Assembly: GCA_017609795.1 (NCBI GenBank)
Contig: JAFCDH010000011.1
Coordinates: 1 to 31,460, forward strand
Direction: 5' to 3'
Length of the DNA stretch: 31,460 nt
Source: Candidatus Pacearchaeota archaeon
Lineage (GTDB): Archaea > Nanobdellota > Nanobdellia > Pacearchaeales > GW2011-AR1
Positions 15,983 to 24,566 of the stretch are shown here, piece after piece. The translations under genes and the position numbers were made by a program. The notes beneath the pieces are model-generated. The model did no database searches. It was not told where the DNA came from and worked only from the letters and a program-made list of their open reading frames with translations. Positions within the stretch are counted from its first letter, which is position 1, and each line of letters starts with the position of its first letter.

Positions 15983-16171
15983 TCCTTAATAATCTAATTT
16001 TTACTTTTTATAAATTATTATGTCATGATTAATTTATTATTTAAATATATAGTAACAAAGATACTATTAAAAAATTATCAAGTAAAATTTAAATCTTTTG
16101 AAAGAAATGTTTGTAAGGAGATTAATATCTATAGACAAGAATCAAAAAAACTCCTATTCTACCTCAATAAT

Positions 16172-16185
16172 CTTTATAAATGATA
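16172..16185 (+). promoter_or_regulatory. TATA box of the SPASM radical SAM gene
   Basis: CTTTATAAATGATA is centred about 24 nt before ATG 16202, which implies a leaderless mRNA. Confidence 0.55.
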
Positions 16186-16201
16186 TTTAATAACTTTTAA
16201 A

Positions 16202-17287
16202 ATGATACAGCAAAAATATGGTGGATTAAAAATAATTTGGCATCCTGAAAAACTAATGGCTATTAAAGATGGAATTGTAACTGCTCCACTTTGTGTTAGA
16301 ATAAAACCAACAAATATGTGTGACCATAAGTGTTTTTATTGTTCTTATGATCCAGATGCAGAATCTGTAAATATTCTTTCAGAAAATTTTAAAAGAACTG
16401 ATGAAATTCCATATGAAAAAATGATGGAAATTTTAGATGATTTTAAAGATATTGGAGTAAAATGTATAACTTTTTCAGGAGGAGGGGAACCTTTAATCTA
16501 TCCCCATATTACTTCTGCATTTAAAAAAATAGTTGAACATGGAATTGGATTATCTATTATTACTAATGGACAAAAATTAAATGGAGAAAGAGCAGAATAT
16601 TTAAGAAATGCAGATTGGGTAAGAATTTCTTTAGATGCATGCAAACCAGAAACTTTTTCTAAAAGCAGAGACCGTCCTAAAGAATGGTTTGATGAATTAA
16701 TTAATAACATTAGAGAATTTGCAAAAATAAAAAGTCCGGATTGTGAATTAGGCATTAATTTTGTTGTTCATCACTTAAATAAAGATGAAGTTTATGAATC
16801 AGCTAAATTTTTTAAAGAGTTAGGAGTAAATCATATTAAATTTACTCCAAGATGGATTGATAAAGAAGGAGAATGGCTAAAATATCATGAACCTTTTAAA
16901 GAATATGTAATCGACCAAATTAAAAGAGCAAAACAAGAATTAGTTGGAGATGGGTTTGATATTTTTGATACATATGAAAATGATTTTAAGTTAACAGGAG
17001 TTCCAGAAAGAACTTATTGCAATTGCCCTATTATGCAGATTGTTCCAGTTATAGGAGCAGATTCTGTTATCTATTTTTGTCATGATAAAACATATACTCA
17101 AAAAGGAGCTCTTGGCTCATTAAAAGAGCAGTCTTTTAAGGATTTATGGTTTAGTGAAAAAGCACAAGAAAAATTCAAAAATTTTAATCCTAAAATAGAA
17201 TGTCAACAACACTGCACTTATGATGCAAGAAATATTCTAATAACAGATGCTATTAAAAATTATGGCAAGCATCTAAGTTATATTTGA
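16202..17287 (+). CDS. Radical SAM/SPASM domain protein
   Basis: This 361-residue enzyme is predicted to use a 4Fe-4S cluster to cleave SAM. The radical SAM motif CDHKCFYC has Cys40, Cys44 and Cys47, followed by the TFSGGGEPLIYP glycine-rich SAM-binding loop and a SIITNGQKL strand. The C-terminal SPASM-like part contains CNC, FCHDK and ECQQHC cysteines for auxiliary clusters. It resembles the radical SAM half of the fusion protein at 24864: both have a 'HPE(K/R)' segment before the cysteine motif. Substrates of such enzymes in glycan clusters include sugars and peptides; the reaction here is unknown. It stands alone after a TATA box. Confidence 0.9.
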   Translation: MIQQKYGGLKIIWHPEKLMAIKDGIVTAPLCVRIKPTNMCDHKCFYCSYDPDAESVNILSENFKRTDEIPYEKMMEILDDFKDIGVKCITFSGGGEPLIYPHITSAFKKIVEHGIGLSIITNGQKLNGERAEYLRNADWVRISLDACKPETFSKSRDRPKEWFDELINNIREFAKIKSPDCELGINFVVHHLNKDEVYESAKFFKELGVNHIKFTPRWIDKEGEWLKYHEPFKEYVIDQIKRAKQELVGDGFDIFDTYENDFKLTGVPERTYCNCPIMQIVPVIGADSVIYFCHDKTYTQKGALGSLKEQSFKDLWFSEKAQEKFKNFNPKIECQQHCTYDARNILITDAIKNYGKHLSYI

Positions 17288-17428
17288 TGATTTTATTAAA
17301 ATTCAACAAATATTAGTATCTTATAAAACTTTAACTACATAAAAAGAAGATCAAACTTAACAAAGAGAACCTAAATTATATAGCTTGATTGAACTGATAA
17401 GATATAGAAAAAAATTCATCTTCAAAGA

Positions 17429-17440
17429 TTTATAAAGATA
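17429..17440 (+). promoter_or_regulatory. TATA box of the C-methyltransferase operon
   Basis: TTTATAAAGATA is centred about 30 nt before ATG 17464. It is among the best matches to an archaeal TATA box in the window and heads the run of overlapping genes to 20854. Confidence 0.6.
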
Positions 17441-17463
17441 CCAGAAAATTAATCAAACCAAAA

Positions 17464-18711
17464 ATGCAAAAATTAATTGGAAAATCATCTTATAAAAGAG
17501 ATACTTGCAGAGCCTGTGGTAGTTCTAATTTAGATTTAGTTTTTTATCATGAAGCAACCCCGTTAGGAGAAGAATATATTTCAGAAAAAAAAACCCAAGA
17601 ACATTATCCTGTAGATGTTTTCATATGTAATAATTGTAATTTATTGCAATTAAGAGAAGTTGTTAATCCTGAAATTTTATATAAAGATTATTTTTATGTA
17701 ACTTCTCTTTCTCTTGGTTTAGTTAAACATTTTGAAGATTATGCAGAAAGCTTATTAAAAAAAATTCCTATACCTGAAAATAGTCTTATTGTAGATATAG
17801 GAAGCAATGATGGCGTTTTATTAAAAGCTTTTAAAGAGAAAAACATGAAAATATTAGGTGTAGACCCTGCAACAGAGATTGCAAGAAAAGCAACAGAACA
17901 AGGGCTTGAAACAATTCCTGATTTTTTCACACCAAAATTAGCATTAGAAATTAAAGAAAAATATGGGCAAGCTAAAATTATTACTGCAAACAATGTTTTA
18001 GCTAATGTTGACAATTTAAAGGAAATTATAGAAGCAGTTAAAATTTTAATGGCACCAGATGGTGTTTTTATAGTTGAAGCAGCTTCTTCTCTTGATATAA
18101 TACAAAATACAATTATAGATAATATTTATCATGAACATCTTTCTTATTTTTCAGCAAAATCATTTCAGAATTTTTTTAATCTTTATGATTTAGAATTAAT
18201 AGATATAGAAAGAACTCATATGAAAGGAGGTTCTTTGCGTGCTTTTGCTCAGTTTAAACAAGGCCCTTATAAAAAGTCAACTTCTGTAAATGAACTAATT
18301 GTTCTTGAAGAAAGTATGGGTTTATATGATAAAAACAGGATTCTTTTTAAAAACTTTAATAAAAGAGTAGCTGATGAAAGAGAAAGATTAATAAGAATCC
18401 TTAGTAAATTAAAATCTCAAGGAAAAACCATTGCAGGATTTGGAGCATCTGTTGGAGCAACAGTAATACTTTATAATTTAGGAATTGGTGAATTCATTGA
18501 TTTTATATTTGATGATTACAAACCAAAACAATTTTTATTTAGCCCAGGGTTTAATATACCTACTTTTCCTTCTGAAAAGATTTATACAGATAAACCAGAT
18601 TATATAGTTAATTTAGCTTGGAGATATGCAGAACCAATAATAAAAAAACATCAAAAATTTATAGAAAATGGAGGAAAATTTATCACTCCCTTCTCAAGGA
18701 TTGGGGAATAA
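17464..18711 (+). CDS. NDP-hexose C-methyltransferase-like protein
   Basis: This 415-residue protein shows the three-domain layout of TcaB9/TylC3-type sugar C-methyltransferases. The N-terminal zinc-binding part has Cys15/Cys18 (CRAC) and Cys55/Cys58 (CNNC). The central SAM fold has LIVDIGSNDGVLL (108-120) and ILGVDPA. The YHEHLSYFS segment (222-230) carries the active-site histidine/glutamate/tyrosine of the family. The C-terminal domain has TIAGFGASVGATVILYNL and a nucleotide-sugar-binding-like end. Such enzymes methylate C3 of a 4-keto-deoxysugar nucleotide, giving branched sugars. The aminotransferase gene starts inside its last 44 bases, so the two probably act in one sugar pathway. Confidence 0.92.
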   Translation: MQKLIGKSSYKRDTCRACGSSNLDLVFYHEATPLGEEYISEKKTQEHYPVDVFICNNCNLLQLREVVNPEILYKDYFYVTSLSLGLVKHFEDYAESLLKKIPIPENSLIVDIGSNDGVLLKAFKEKNMKILGVDPATEIARKATEQGLETIPDFFTPKLALEIKEKYGQAKIITANNVLANVDNLKEIIEAVKILMAPDGVFIVEAASSLDIIQNTIIDNIYHEHLSYFSAKSFQNFFNLYDLELIDIERTHMKGGSLRAFAQFKQGPYKKSTSVNELIVLEESMGLYDKNRILFKNFNKRVADERERLIRILSKLKSQGKTIAGFGASVGATVILYNLGIGEFIDFIFDDYKPKQFLFSPGFNIPTFPSEKIYTDKPDYIVNLAWRYAEPIIKKHQKFIENGGKFITPFSRIGE

Positions 18712-19831
18712 AAATATTGCAAATATTTCTTGGTGGAGAACTAAGTTTGGAGAAGAAGAGATACAAAAGATAAAAGAATCTTTTTTTAATGAAAATATTA
18801 GCATGGGTTCTGTAACAGAGGAGTTTGAAAAAAAGATTGCAGAGTCTTTAGATATGCCTTATACTTTAGTTACAACTAGTGGTAGTGTAGCTTTATTAAT
18901 GGCATGTATTGTCTTAGGAATCACTAAAGAAGATGAGGTAATTGTTCCAAATAGAACCTGGATAGCAACAGCAAATGCCCCCTATCTTTTAGGAGCAAAA
19001 GTTATTTTAGTAGATTGTGAAAAAGACAGACCAATTATTGATGTGGATAAAATAGAAGAAAAAATAACTAAAAGAACAAAAGCAATTATTCCTGTTCATT
19101 TAAATGGAAGAAATGCAAATATAAAAAAAATAAATGAGATCGCTAAAAAATATGGATTATTTGTAATAGAAGATGCTTGTCAAGCAATATTTTCAAAAGA
19201 TCAAGAGGATTTTCTTGGAACACAATCTGATATTGGTTGTTTTTCTTTAAATGTTACTAAACTAATTTCTTCTGGAGGTGGAGGAATACTTGTAACTAAA
19301 AGTAAAAAACTTTATGAAAAACTAAAATTAATTAGAAATAATGGGACAGGAAATGTTATGATTCCAGAATATAAAACTTTAGGGTGTAATTTTAAATTTA
19401 CAGATATACAAGCATCTATGGGTCTTGTTCAGCTTTCTAAAAAACAAGAAAGAATATTTTATATTAAAGAGATATATAATAAATATAAACAAGCAATTCA
19501 ATCTTTATCTTCTATAAAGTTAATTCCAGTAAATATTGAAAATCAAGAGCTTCCATTATATGTAGAAATATTATGCAAAGAACGCCAAAAATTAATAGAT
19601 TTTCTTAAATCTAAAAATATTCATCCAAGGATTTCATCTCCAAATTTAGATTGTGCAGATTATTTAGAAAATTTTAATTATTTTCCAAATTCTAATTTAT
19701 TTGCTGAACAAGGATTATTTTTACCCTGCGGACCTGCTCAACCTTTAGAAAACATTGACTATGTAATAAGTGTTTTAAAAGAGTTTGAGCAAGAATTAAA
19801 AAAACAAGTTAATGAAAATGAAAAAAAATAA
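18668..19831 (+). CDS. DegT/DnrJ/EryC1/StrS aminotransferase
   Basis: This 387-residue PLP-dependent enzyme typically aminates a keto-sugar nucleotide. The sugar aminotransferase signatures are present: TTSGSVALLMA (69-79), VIVPNRTWIATANA (91-104), IEDACQA (167-173, with the PLP-contacting Asp169), and SLNVTKLISSGGGG (193-206), with Lys198 as the Schiff-base lysine. It starts 44 bases inside the previous gene in another frame. The next in-frame Met (residue 46) lies within the conserved core, so the early ATG is needed. It is followed by two more overlapping genes. Length and motifs are normal for the family. Confidence 0.92.
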   Translation: MEENLSLPSQGLGNKNIANISWWRTKFGEEEIQKIKESFFNENISMGSVTEEFEKKIAESLDMPYTLVTTSGSVALLMACIVLGITKEDEVIVPNRTWIATANAPYLLGAKVILVDCEKDRPIIDVDKIEEKITKRTKAIIPVHLNGRNANIKKINEIAKKYGLFVIEDACQAIFSKDQEDFLGTQSDIGCFSLNVTKLISSGGGGILVTKSKKLYEKLKLIRNNGTGNVMIPEYKTLGCNFKFTDIQASMGLVQLSKKQERIFYIKEIYNKYKQAIQSLSSIKLIPVNIENQELPLYVEILCKERQKLIDFLKSKNIHPRISSPNLDCADYLENFNYFPNSNLFAEQGLFLPCGPAQPLENIDYVISVLKEFEQELKKQVNENEKK

Positions 19832-20135
19832 CTACCTTATGCTCTTTATTTTTAGTATTTTATGGATATTTCTCAATCTTTATATGATTATATGTTTTAG
19901 TCTTAATTTAGTGCCTGGGCAAAACTTTGAAACAAGATATCATATAGATTACCGGACTAGAGATATTAAAACTAGTAGTTATGAAATAACTTTTAAAAAT
20001 AAGTTTGATGAATTATCATCTTGTATTGTTTTATTTTCTTGTATTTCTTCAATAGTTTATTTAGTTAATTTTCAGTTAGAATATATAAATAAGCTTAATT
20101 TTTTAAATGAGGAACAGAATATAAAAAAATGGTAA
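19812..20135 (+). CDS. Small membrane protein of unknown function
   Basis: This 107-residue protein has two hydrophobic segments (about 8-32 and 70-85) flanking a polar loop of about 37 residues that contains NFETRYHIDYRTRDIKTSSYE. It resembles no family I can name. Its start overlaps the aminotransferase end by 20 bases, and its own end overlaps the SDR-like gene by 7 bases, which argues that it is a real translated gene in the operon. A role in membrane tethering of the sugar enzymes is only a guess. Confidence 0.6.
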   Translation: MKMKKNNYLMLFIFSILWIFLNLYMIICFSLNLVPGQNFETRYHIDYRTRDIKTSSYEITFKNKFDELSSCIVLFSCISSIVYLVNFQLEYINKLNFLNEEQNIKKW

Positions 20136-20854
20136 TAGAAACACAGATTTCAGATGAAGAAAGAAAAAATGCATTAGTAATCGGAACTAGTTTAGAAATT
20201 GGAGAATGTTTAATTAAAAAAAATTATTTTTCTTTTGTTATCTCAAAAGGAGAATGGGATAATTCAAGATATTTAAAACATTATTCATGCGACATTACTA
20301 ATCTAGAAAAAACAAAAGAAATTTTAAATGAGATAAAAAGTTTAGATTGTATAGTTTTTGCTCAAAGATATAGGGGAGAAGATTCTAGAAAGGAATATGA
20401 ATTAATGGTTGAAATTCCTTGCATAATTATTGATTATTTAATTTCAACAGAAAAACTAAATAAAAACTGTTCTATAATCTTCATGGGTTCTGATGCTTCT
20501 TATACTATTACAAAACAAAACATAAACTATCATTTATCAAGGGCAGGAATAATTCAAATGGTTAAATATTATGCTAATAAATTAGCTAATACTTCTGCTA
20601 AAATTAGGGTTAATTGTATTAGTCCGTGTAAAATAAACAAAGGATATATTAATAGTGATTTTATTAATAAAATTCCTTTAAAAAGAATGTGTGAGAAAAA
20701 AGATATTTATAAAACTATTAATTTCCTAAATCAATGCGGATTTATTACAGGACAAAATATCATTTTAGATGGGGGCTCTTCTTTAAGTTTAAGATTATAT
20801 GACAAGGGAGAATGGAAAAAGATTATATCATATGATAATCATACTTATAAATAA
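20129..20854 (+). CDS. SDR-family protein with altered active site
   Basis: This 241-residue Rossmann-fold protein is of short-chain dehydrogenase type. The cofactor loop, normally TGxxxGIG, reads IGTSLEIG (18-25). CDITNLE (54-60) is the acidic adenine-pocket motif, IIFMGSDAS (116-124) supplies the serine strand, and NCISP (about 160-164) and GFITGQNIILDGGSS at the end are typical. The catalytic YxxxK motif is YHLSR, so Tyr134 is present but Lys138 is replaced by Arg, which may reduce or change activity. It overlaps the small membrane protein by 7 bases and ends the overlapping run. It could still be a reductase acting on a keto sugar, or be structural. Confidence 0.8.
   Translation: MVIETQISDEERKNALVIGTSLEIGECLIKKNYFSFVISKGEWDNSRYLKHYSCDITNLEKTKEILNEIKSLDCIVFAQRYRGEDSRKEYELMVEIPCIIIDYLISTEKLNKNCSIIFMGSDASYTITKQNINYHLSRAGIIQMVKYYANKLANTSAKIRVNCISPCKINKGYINSDFINKIPLKRMCEKKDIYKTINFLNQCGFITGQNIILDGGSSLSLRLYDKGEWKKIISYDNHTYK
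20843..20854 (+). promoter_or_regulatory. TATA box inside the SDR gene end
   Basis: ACTTATAAATAA is centred about 25 nt before ATG 20873 and overlaps the SDR stop codon, so the following methyltransferase may have its own promoter. Confidence 0.45.
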
Positions 20855-20872
20855 AATAATTTTAACAAAACA

Positions 20873-21601
20873 ATGAGAAAATTTAATCTTCTTGAAAGTG
20901 CACCAAAACCAAATAGAAAAGTTGAAGAAGGGTGGAGAACAGAAGAAAATAGAATAATAGCAAAAAGATATGATAGAGAGTTTTTTGACGGAGATAGGGT
21001 AAATGGTTATGGAGGTTATTATTATGATGGAAGATGGAGGGCAGTTGTTAAGAAATTAATAGGAGAATATGGGCTTAATTCAAATAGTTCTGTTTTAGAT
21101 ATTGGTTGTGCAAAAGGATTTCTTTTATTTGATTTACAAGATATGATTCCTGGAATTAAAATATCAGGAATAGATGTTTCAGATTATGCAATAGCTAAGG
21201 CTATGGATGGATATGCAAATTATTTAATTAAACAAGGAGTTCCTCTTGAACAAGCAAAAATAAGAGAGCAAGAAGCCAAAGATAAAATCCTTCCATTTAT
21301 GATTAAAGCAAGTTGTGATAATCTTCCTTATGCAGAGAATTCTTTTGATGTTGTTTTAAATATAAATACTGCTCATAATCTTCCAAAAGATAGGTGTGCT
21401 AAAGCAATTAAAGAAATGATTAGAGTGGGAAAAAACCCTAAACATATGTTTGTTCAGCTTGATTCTTATACTACAGAAGAAGAAAAACATAGAACAGAAG
21501 CATGGGTTATAACTGCTGAAACAATGATGTATACTCCTGAATGGATAAGATTTTTAGAAGAATTAGGTTATGATGGAGATTATTATTGGACGATTATTTG
21601 A
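20873..21601 (+). CDS. Class I SAM-dependent methyltransferase
   Basis: This 242-residue methyltransferase has the SAM motif SVLDIGCAKGFLLFDL (73-88), the GIDVSDYAIAKA acidic-loop region, and a SFDVVLNINTAHNL motif IV-type strand. An insert between the two latter motifs (residues 113-145, charged and helical) is longer than in minimal family members. The N-terminal GYGGYYYDGRW stretch and the aromatic end DYYWTII are distinctive but not assigned. It lies 18 bases after the SDR gene and may form part of the same operon. Acceptor unknown; a sugar O- or N-methyl transfer fits the context. Confidence 0.85.
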   Translation: MRKFNLLESAPKPNRKVEEGWRTEENRIIAKRYDREFFDGDRVNGYGGYYYDGRWRAVVKKLIGEYGLNSNSSVLDIGCAKGFLLFDLQDMIPGIKISGIDVSDYAIAKAMDGYANYLIKQGVPLEQAKIREQEAKDKILPFMIKASCDNLPYAENSFDVVLNINTAHNLPKDRCAKAIKEMIRVGKNPKHMFVQLDSYTTEEEKHRTEAWVITAETMMYTPEWIRFLEELGYDGDYYWTII

Positions 21602-21737
21602 AGTCTCAGTTTAAAACTCTTTACTAAATATATTAATTCTAGAATCTTATTATATCTTTAAGTGATGTTATGAATAGATTAAGCTTATTCTCTACATTTC
21701 TTCCTATACTTATAAGACCCTGGTTATTAGTTACTAG

Positions 21738-22760
21738 TTATTTTTCTGGAATTTCTATCCTCTTTAACATCTTCTCAGCATTTTTTAATCTTTCTTCAAT
21801 TATATTTGTTGTATCTCCATGTGCAAATCTAATATGTTCTAATTGCTGTTTAGAAAGAATATTTAAACAAATAAGAACCCAGGTTATTGCAATTAATGGG
21901 CTTAATAATTGCAATCTTATTTTAAATTTATCAGAAAGATTTCTTTTTTCAAGATAATATTTAATAAAATAATCTTTTAAATCCTTATTCATATCCAAGG
22001 ATTTAGCATGATGAATAAAATCAAGAATCTGTCTTGCTGGATCATCTCTTCCAAAATATTCAAAATCAAGAAATTTATATATCTCTTCTTCATCAACCAA
22101 AACATTATGAAAACCAAAATCAGCAGGAGTTAAAACCTGTTCAGAAATATCAAGAGATTTAGTTAAATCTAAGCCTTTTTCTTCAACTTGCTTAAAAAAC
22201 CTTGTCTTTATTTCTCTAATTTTTGGCAAAACATTCTCATCTAAAAACTTTCTTGCCTTTTCCTCTATGTCTCCTTCTGGTTTAAAATCAATTATTTTAC
22301 TTACTCTTTTATCAATAACATCAATATAATCTTGAAGACACAAACAAGCAGAACTTGCAGGTGAAAAAAACTCTTTATCATTATTATTTAAACTATGAAG
22401 TTTAACAAGAAAATCAACTAGATTAGAAATTTGTTCTTGTTTAATTTCTTTTAAATCTAAAACTCTTCCTTGTTCATAAGAATAAACTCCTATATTTTCT
22501 TGATTATCAAAAACAAGAGGTTTTGGAATTTGTTTAAGTCCTATACTCCATAAATAACTCAAAGCTTTAAACTCTGCTTTTCCCCTTTGCCAATCATCCA
22601 TATGTATTTTAGAATATCTTTTTAATAATCTTTTTTTATTATTTAAAAAAATCACAAAAAGCTGATTATTTCCTTTATGATTTAATTTATTTACAGAAAT
22701 TATTCTTTCATTAAAATATTTTTGAAATTCTTGAATATATTCTTCTTTAGTTTCTTGCAT
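21738..22760 (-). CDS. APH-like phosphotransferase
   Basis: This 340-residue protein resembles the aminoglycoside phosphotransferase/choline kinase fold. RLLKRYSK (44-51) supplies the ATP-binding lysine strand and GVYSYEQGRVLDL the hinge. LTPADFGFHNVLVD (210-223) corresponds to the catalytic HGD-x4-N loop (Asp214 and Asn219, with the usual His-Gly changed to Pro-Ala). FLDFEYFGRDDPARQ (230-244) gives the Mg-binding Asp232. It likely phosphorylates a small molecule, perhaps a sugar or amino-alcohol for the glycan. It overlaps the upstream HD-domain gene by 14 bases, so both are one operon on the minus strand, convergent to the methyltransferase. Confidence 0.8.
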   Translation of the reverse strand: MQETKEEYIQEFQKYFNERIISVNKLNHKGNNQLFVIFLNNKKRLLKRYSKIHMDDWQRGKAEFKALSYLWSIGLKQIPKPLVFDNQENIGVYSYEQGRVLDLKEIKQEQISNLVDFLVKLHSLNNNDKEFFSPASSACLCLQDYIDVIDKRVSKIIDFKPEGDIEEKARKFLDENVLPKIREIKTRFFKQVEEKGLDLTKSLDISEQVLTPADFGFHNVLVDEEEIYKFLDFEYFGRDDPARQILDFIHHAKSLDMNKDLKDYFIKYYLEKRNLSDKFKIRLQLLSPLIAITWVLICLNILSKQQLEHIRFAHGDTTNIIEERLKNAEKMLKRIEIPEK

Positions 22761-23574
22761 TTTTGTTTTTTGAATTTACTAATTTCAAATAAATTTCTGC
22801 AATTTTTAGATTTACTGGCAATTGCATAATTATAAATTTAAGTTCTAATGGAAGCCTTCTTTGTTCTAAGATTTTCATAATCTCTAGTTCTTGTTCTTTA
22901 ATCTCTAAATCAGTATCTGCTTTAATTCTTATATCTGTTTTAGCAAGATTATCACAAATAAAAAAGATACCAAGTTCTGTTTTAACATCTTTATAATCTT
23001 CTATAATCTTATCACATAAATCTATTATATTTTCTTTTGAAAGATAATCAAGTCTAAGATTGTTATTTTCTTTTAAAATATCTCTAATTTGTTCTCCTAA
23101 AACATAATGAGTTTCTACACATCTTGCAATATAATCAATTTGATTTTTAGTTAAACCAAAAGAATTTAATAATTGATTTAAAAAATTTTCATAAATTAAA
23201 TTCTTAGAAGCAAGCTCATGTTTTCTATTAGTTTTTGTGTTATTATGACAAATAATTTTTCCTAAATCATGAAGAATTATACTTATTTCAAAAAGTTTCC
23301 TCTTTTCTATATTATCAATTTTTTCAGATAAGATTTTGTTTATTAATTCTAATATTTCCCATTTTTCTAAAATAAGATTCATTTCATTTAGAAAAATCTC
23401 TCTAAGTTTTCTAGTGTGAGTTAATAATCCAAACTGATGCCATTTAATAACTCTTGGTTCTAAAAAATCAGGATTATTAATAAAAGGCTGAATATTATAT
23501 TGTTCAGCTATTCTTTTAATTAATATTGTTAAATTCTTATCTAATATATCAGGAATATCTTGTATTTCCATCAT
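22747..23574 (-). CDS. HD-domain phosphohydrolase
   Basis: This 275-residue protein contains a metal-dependent HD domain. The pattern His53 (LTHTRKL), His102-Asp103 (IILHDLGK), His119 (RKHELASK) and His156 (VETHYVLG), with a later Asp (ICDNLAKTD), is the classical HD arrangement for hydrolysis of phosphate esters or nucleotides. The start MMEI is chosen because a TATA-like CTTTATAAAG lies about 26 nt upstream. The following APH-like gene overlaps by 14 bases. A hydrolase paired with a kinase could act on the same metabolite in opposite directions, or as part of an RNA- or nucleotide-related pathway. Substrate unknown. Confidence 0.8.
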   Translation of the reverse strand: MMEIQDIPDILDKNLTILIKRIAEQYNIQPFINNPDFLEPRVIKWHQFGLLTHTRKLREIFLNEMNLILEKWEILELINKILSEKIDNIEKRKLFEISIILHDLGKIICHNNTKTNRKHELASKNLIYENFLNQLLNSFGLTKNQIDYIARCVETHYVLGEQIRDILKENNNLRLDYLSKENIIDLCDKIIEDYKDVKTELGIFFICDNLAKTDIRIKADTDLEIKEQELEIMKILEQRRLPLELKFIIMQLPVNLKIAEIYLKLVNSKNKNARN

Positions 23575-23594
23575 TTTGACATTATCATAATAAT

Positions 23595-23604
23595 CTTTAT
23601 AAAG
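23595..23604 (-). promoter_or_regulatory. TATA box of the HD-APH operon
   Basis: CTTTATAAAG is centred about 26 nt before ATG 23574 on the minus strand. Confidence 0.5.
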
Positions 23605-23690
23605 ATTTTTATAATGTTTTGGAATAAAATAAACTCTTAATGTTTAATTAAACTAGTATCTTAATAAAATATTATGATATGAATATGAGA

Positions 23691-23718
23691 TTATTAAATT
23701 ATTAAATTATTAAATTAT
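23691..23718. repeat. Tandem TTATTAAA repeat
   Basis: Three full copies of the 8-mer TTATTAAA and half of a fourth lie head to tail. Confidence 0.8.
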
Positions 23719-23729
23719 GTTATAAAAGA

Positions 23730-23760
23730 TTAAGCTATTCAAACTAAACTTAAGCTACTC
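23730..23760 (+). repeat. TTAAGCTAnTC motif pair, 20 nt apart
   Basis: TTAAGCTATTC (23730-23740) and TTAAGCTACTC (23750-23760) are separated by exactly 20 nt, start to start. They lie just before the block aligned with 14078-14113. Confidence 0.6.
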
Positions 23761-23781
23761 AAATAATTTCTCTTAATTAAG

Positions 23782-23794
23782 CTTATAAAATATA
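23782..23794 (+). promoter_or_regulatory. TATA box of the broken transketolase gene
   Basis: CTTATAAAATATA is identical to the TATA box at 14101-14113, with matching flanks, so the promoter looks intact although the gene is damaged. Confidence 0.5.
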
Positions 23795-23821
23795 AATAAA
23801 TTATCAAATTCTAAAAGGATA

Positions 23822-24566
23822 ATCAAAACCCAATATATATTCCACCTTATTAGAAAAAAGGTTTTAGATTTAGCAGTTGAGACACAAGGGGGGCATTTAG
23901 GTGGAAGTTTTTCAGAAATAGAAATTTTATTAGCTTTATTTGATTCTGTTTTAAAAGATAAAGAAAACAAATTTATTTTAAGTAAAGGACATGCTTGTTA
24001 TCCTTATTCTATTAAGAGAAAAAGGATTTAACCCAAAAATATCAGGACATCCAGATATAGACTTAGAAAATAATATTTCCTGCACAACAGGAAGTCTAGG
24101 TCATGGACTCCCAATTGGTGTTGGAATGGCTTTAGCAAGAAAATTCAAAAATCAACAAGGTAGAATCTTTGTTTTAATGGGAGATGGAGAATGTGAAGAA
24201 GGAACAACCTGGGAATCATTATTAATTGCATCACATCATAAATTAGATAATTTAATAATAATTATAGATTATAATAAATTACAAGCACTTCAAAAAATAC
24301 AAGAAGTTTCTTCTTTAGATAATTTAAAAATAAAATTTGAATCTTTTGGATGTTATGTAACAGAAGTTGAAGGGCATGACATCTCAAATATAATTAATGC
24401 ATTAGAAAAGCAAAATATAGAAAACCAAACATTAGACAAACCTTATGTAATTTTAGCACACACAATCAAAGGAAAAGGAATTTCATTTATGGAAAATGAT
24501 CCTAAATGGCATGGAAGAAGACCTATTTTAGAAAGAGTTAAATCAGCTTATGGAGAATTAGAATAA
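23822..24566 (+). pseudogene. Transketolase N-terminal subunit, frameshifted and lacking a normal start codon
   Basis: In frame from about 23822 the DNA reads IRKKVLDLAVETQGGHLGGS, then a KFILSKGHACYPY segment, and stops at 24031. The rest of the protein continues in the +1 frame (ILLREKGFNPKISGHPD onward) to 24566. Loss of one AT from a TATAT near 24005-24008 would explain the shift. The second part holds CTTGSLGHGLPIGVGMA and the TPP/Mg motif GDGECEEG...DYNKLQ, with a normal end. No ATG, GTG or TTG lies in frame upstream. The position matching the sister gene's ATG, 40 nt after the shared TATA box, is ATC. It probably once paired with the pyrimidine domain encoded from 24864. A sequencing error could explain the shift, but not the missing start. 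Confidence 0.8.

Noticed and set aside
21670..21957. Plus-strand open frame of 95 residues
   Set aside because: It lies largely antisense to the APH-like gene, has no recognisable motif and reads like an AT-rich shadow frame.
23691..23718. Replication origin or attachment site at the tandem AT repeat
   Set aside because: Only three and a half copies of a simple 8-mer, with no ORB, Cdc6 or integrase gene nearby.
24005..24010. Programmed +1 frameshift in the transketolase gene
   Set aside because: No slippery sequence or nearby stop typical of programmed shifting is visible, and the start codon is also missing; decay is simpler.
23991..24566. A complete transketolase gene starting at ATG 23991
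   Set aside because: The TPP-enzyme homology extends upstream in another frame to before 23861, so this ATG is internal (out of frame in the GHAC motif) and not the true start.
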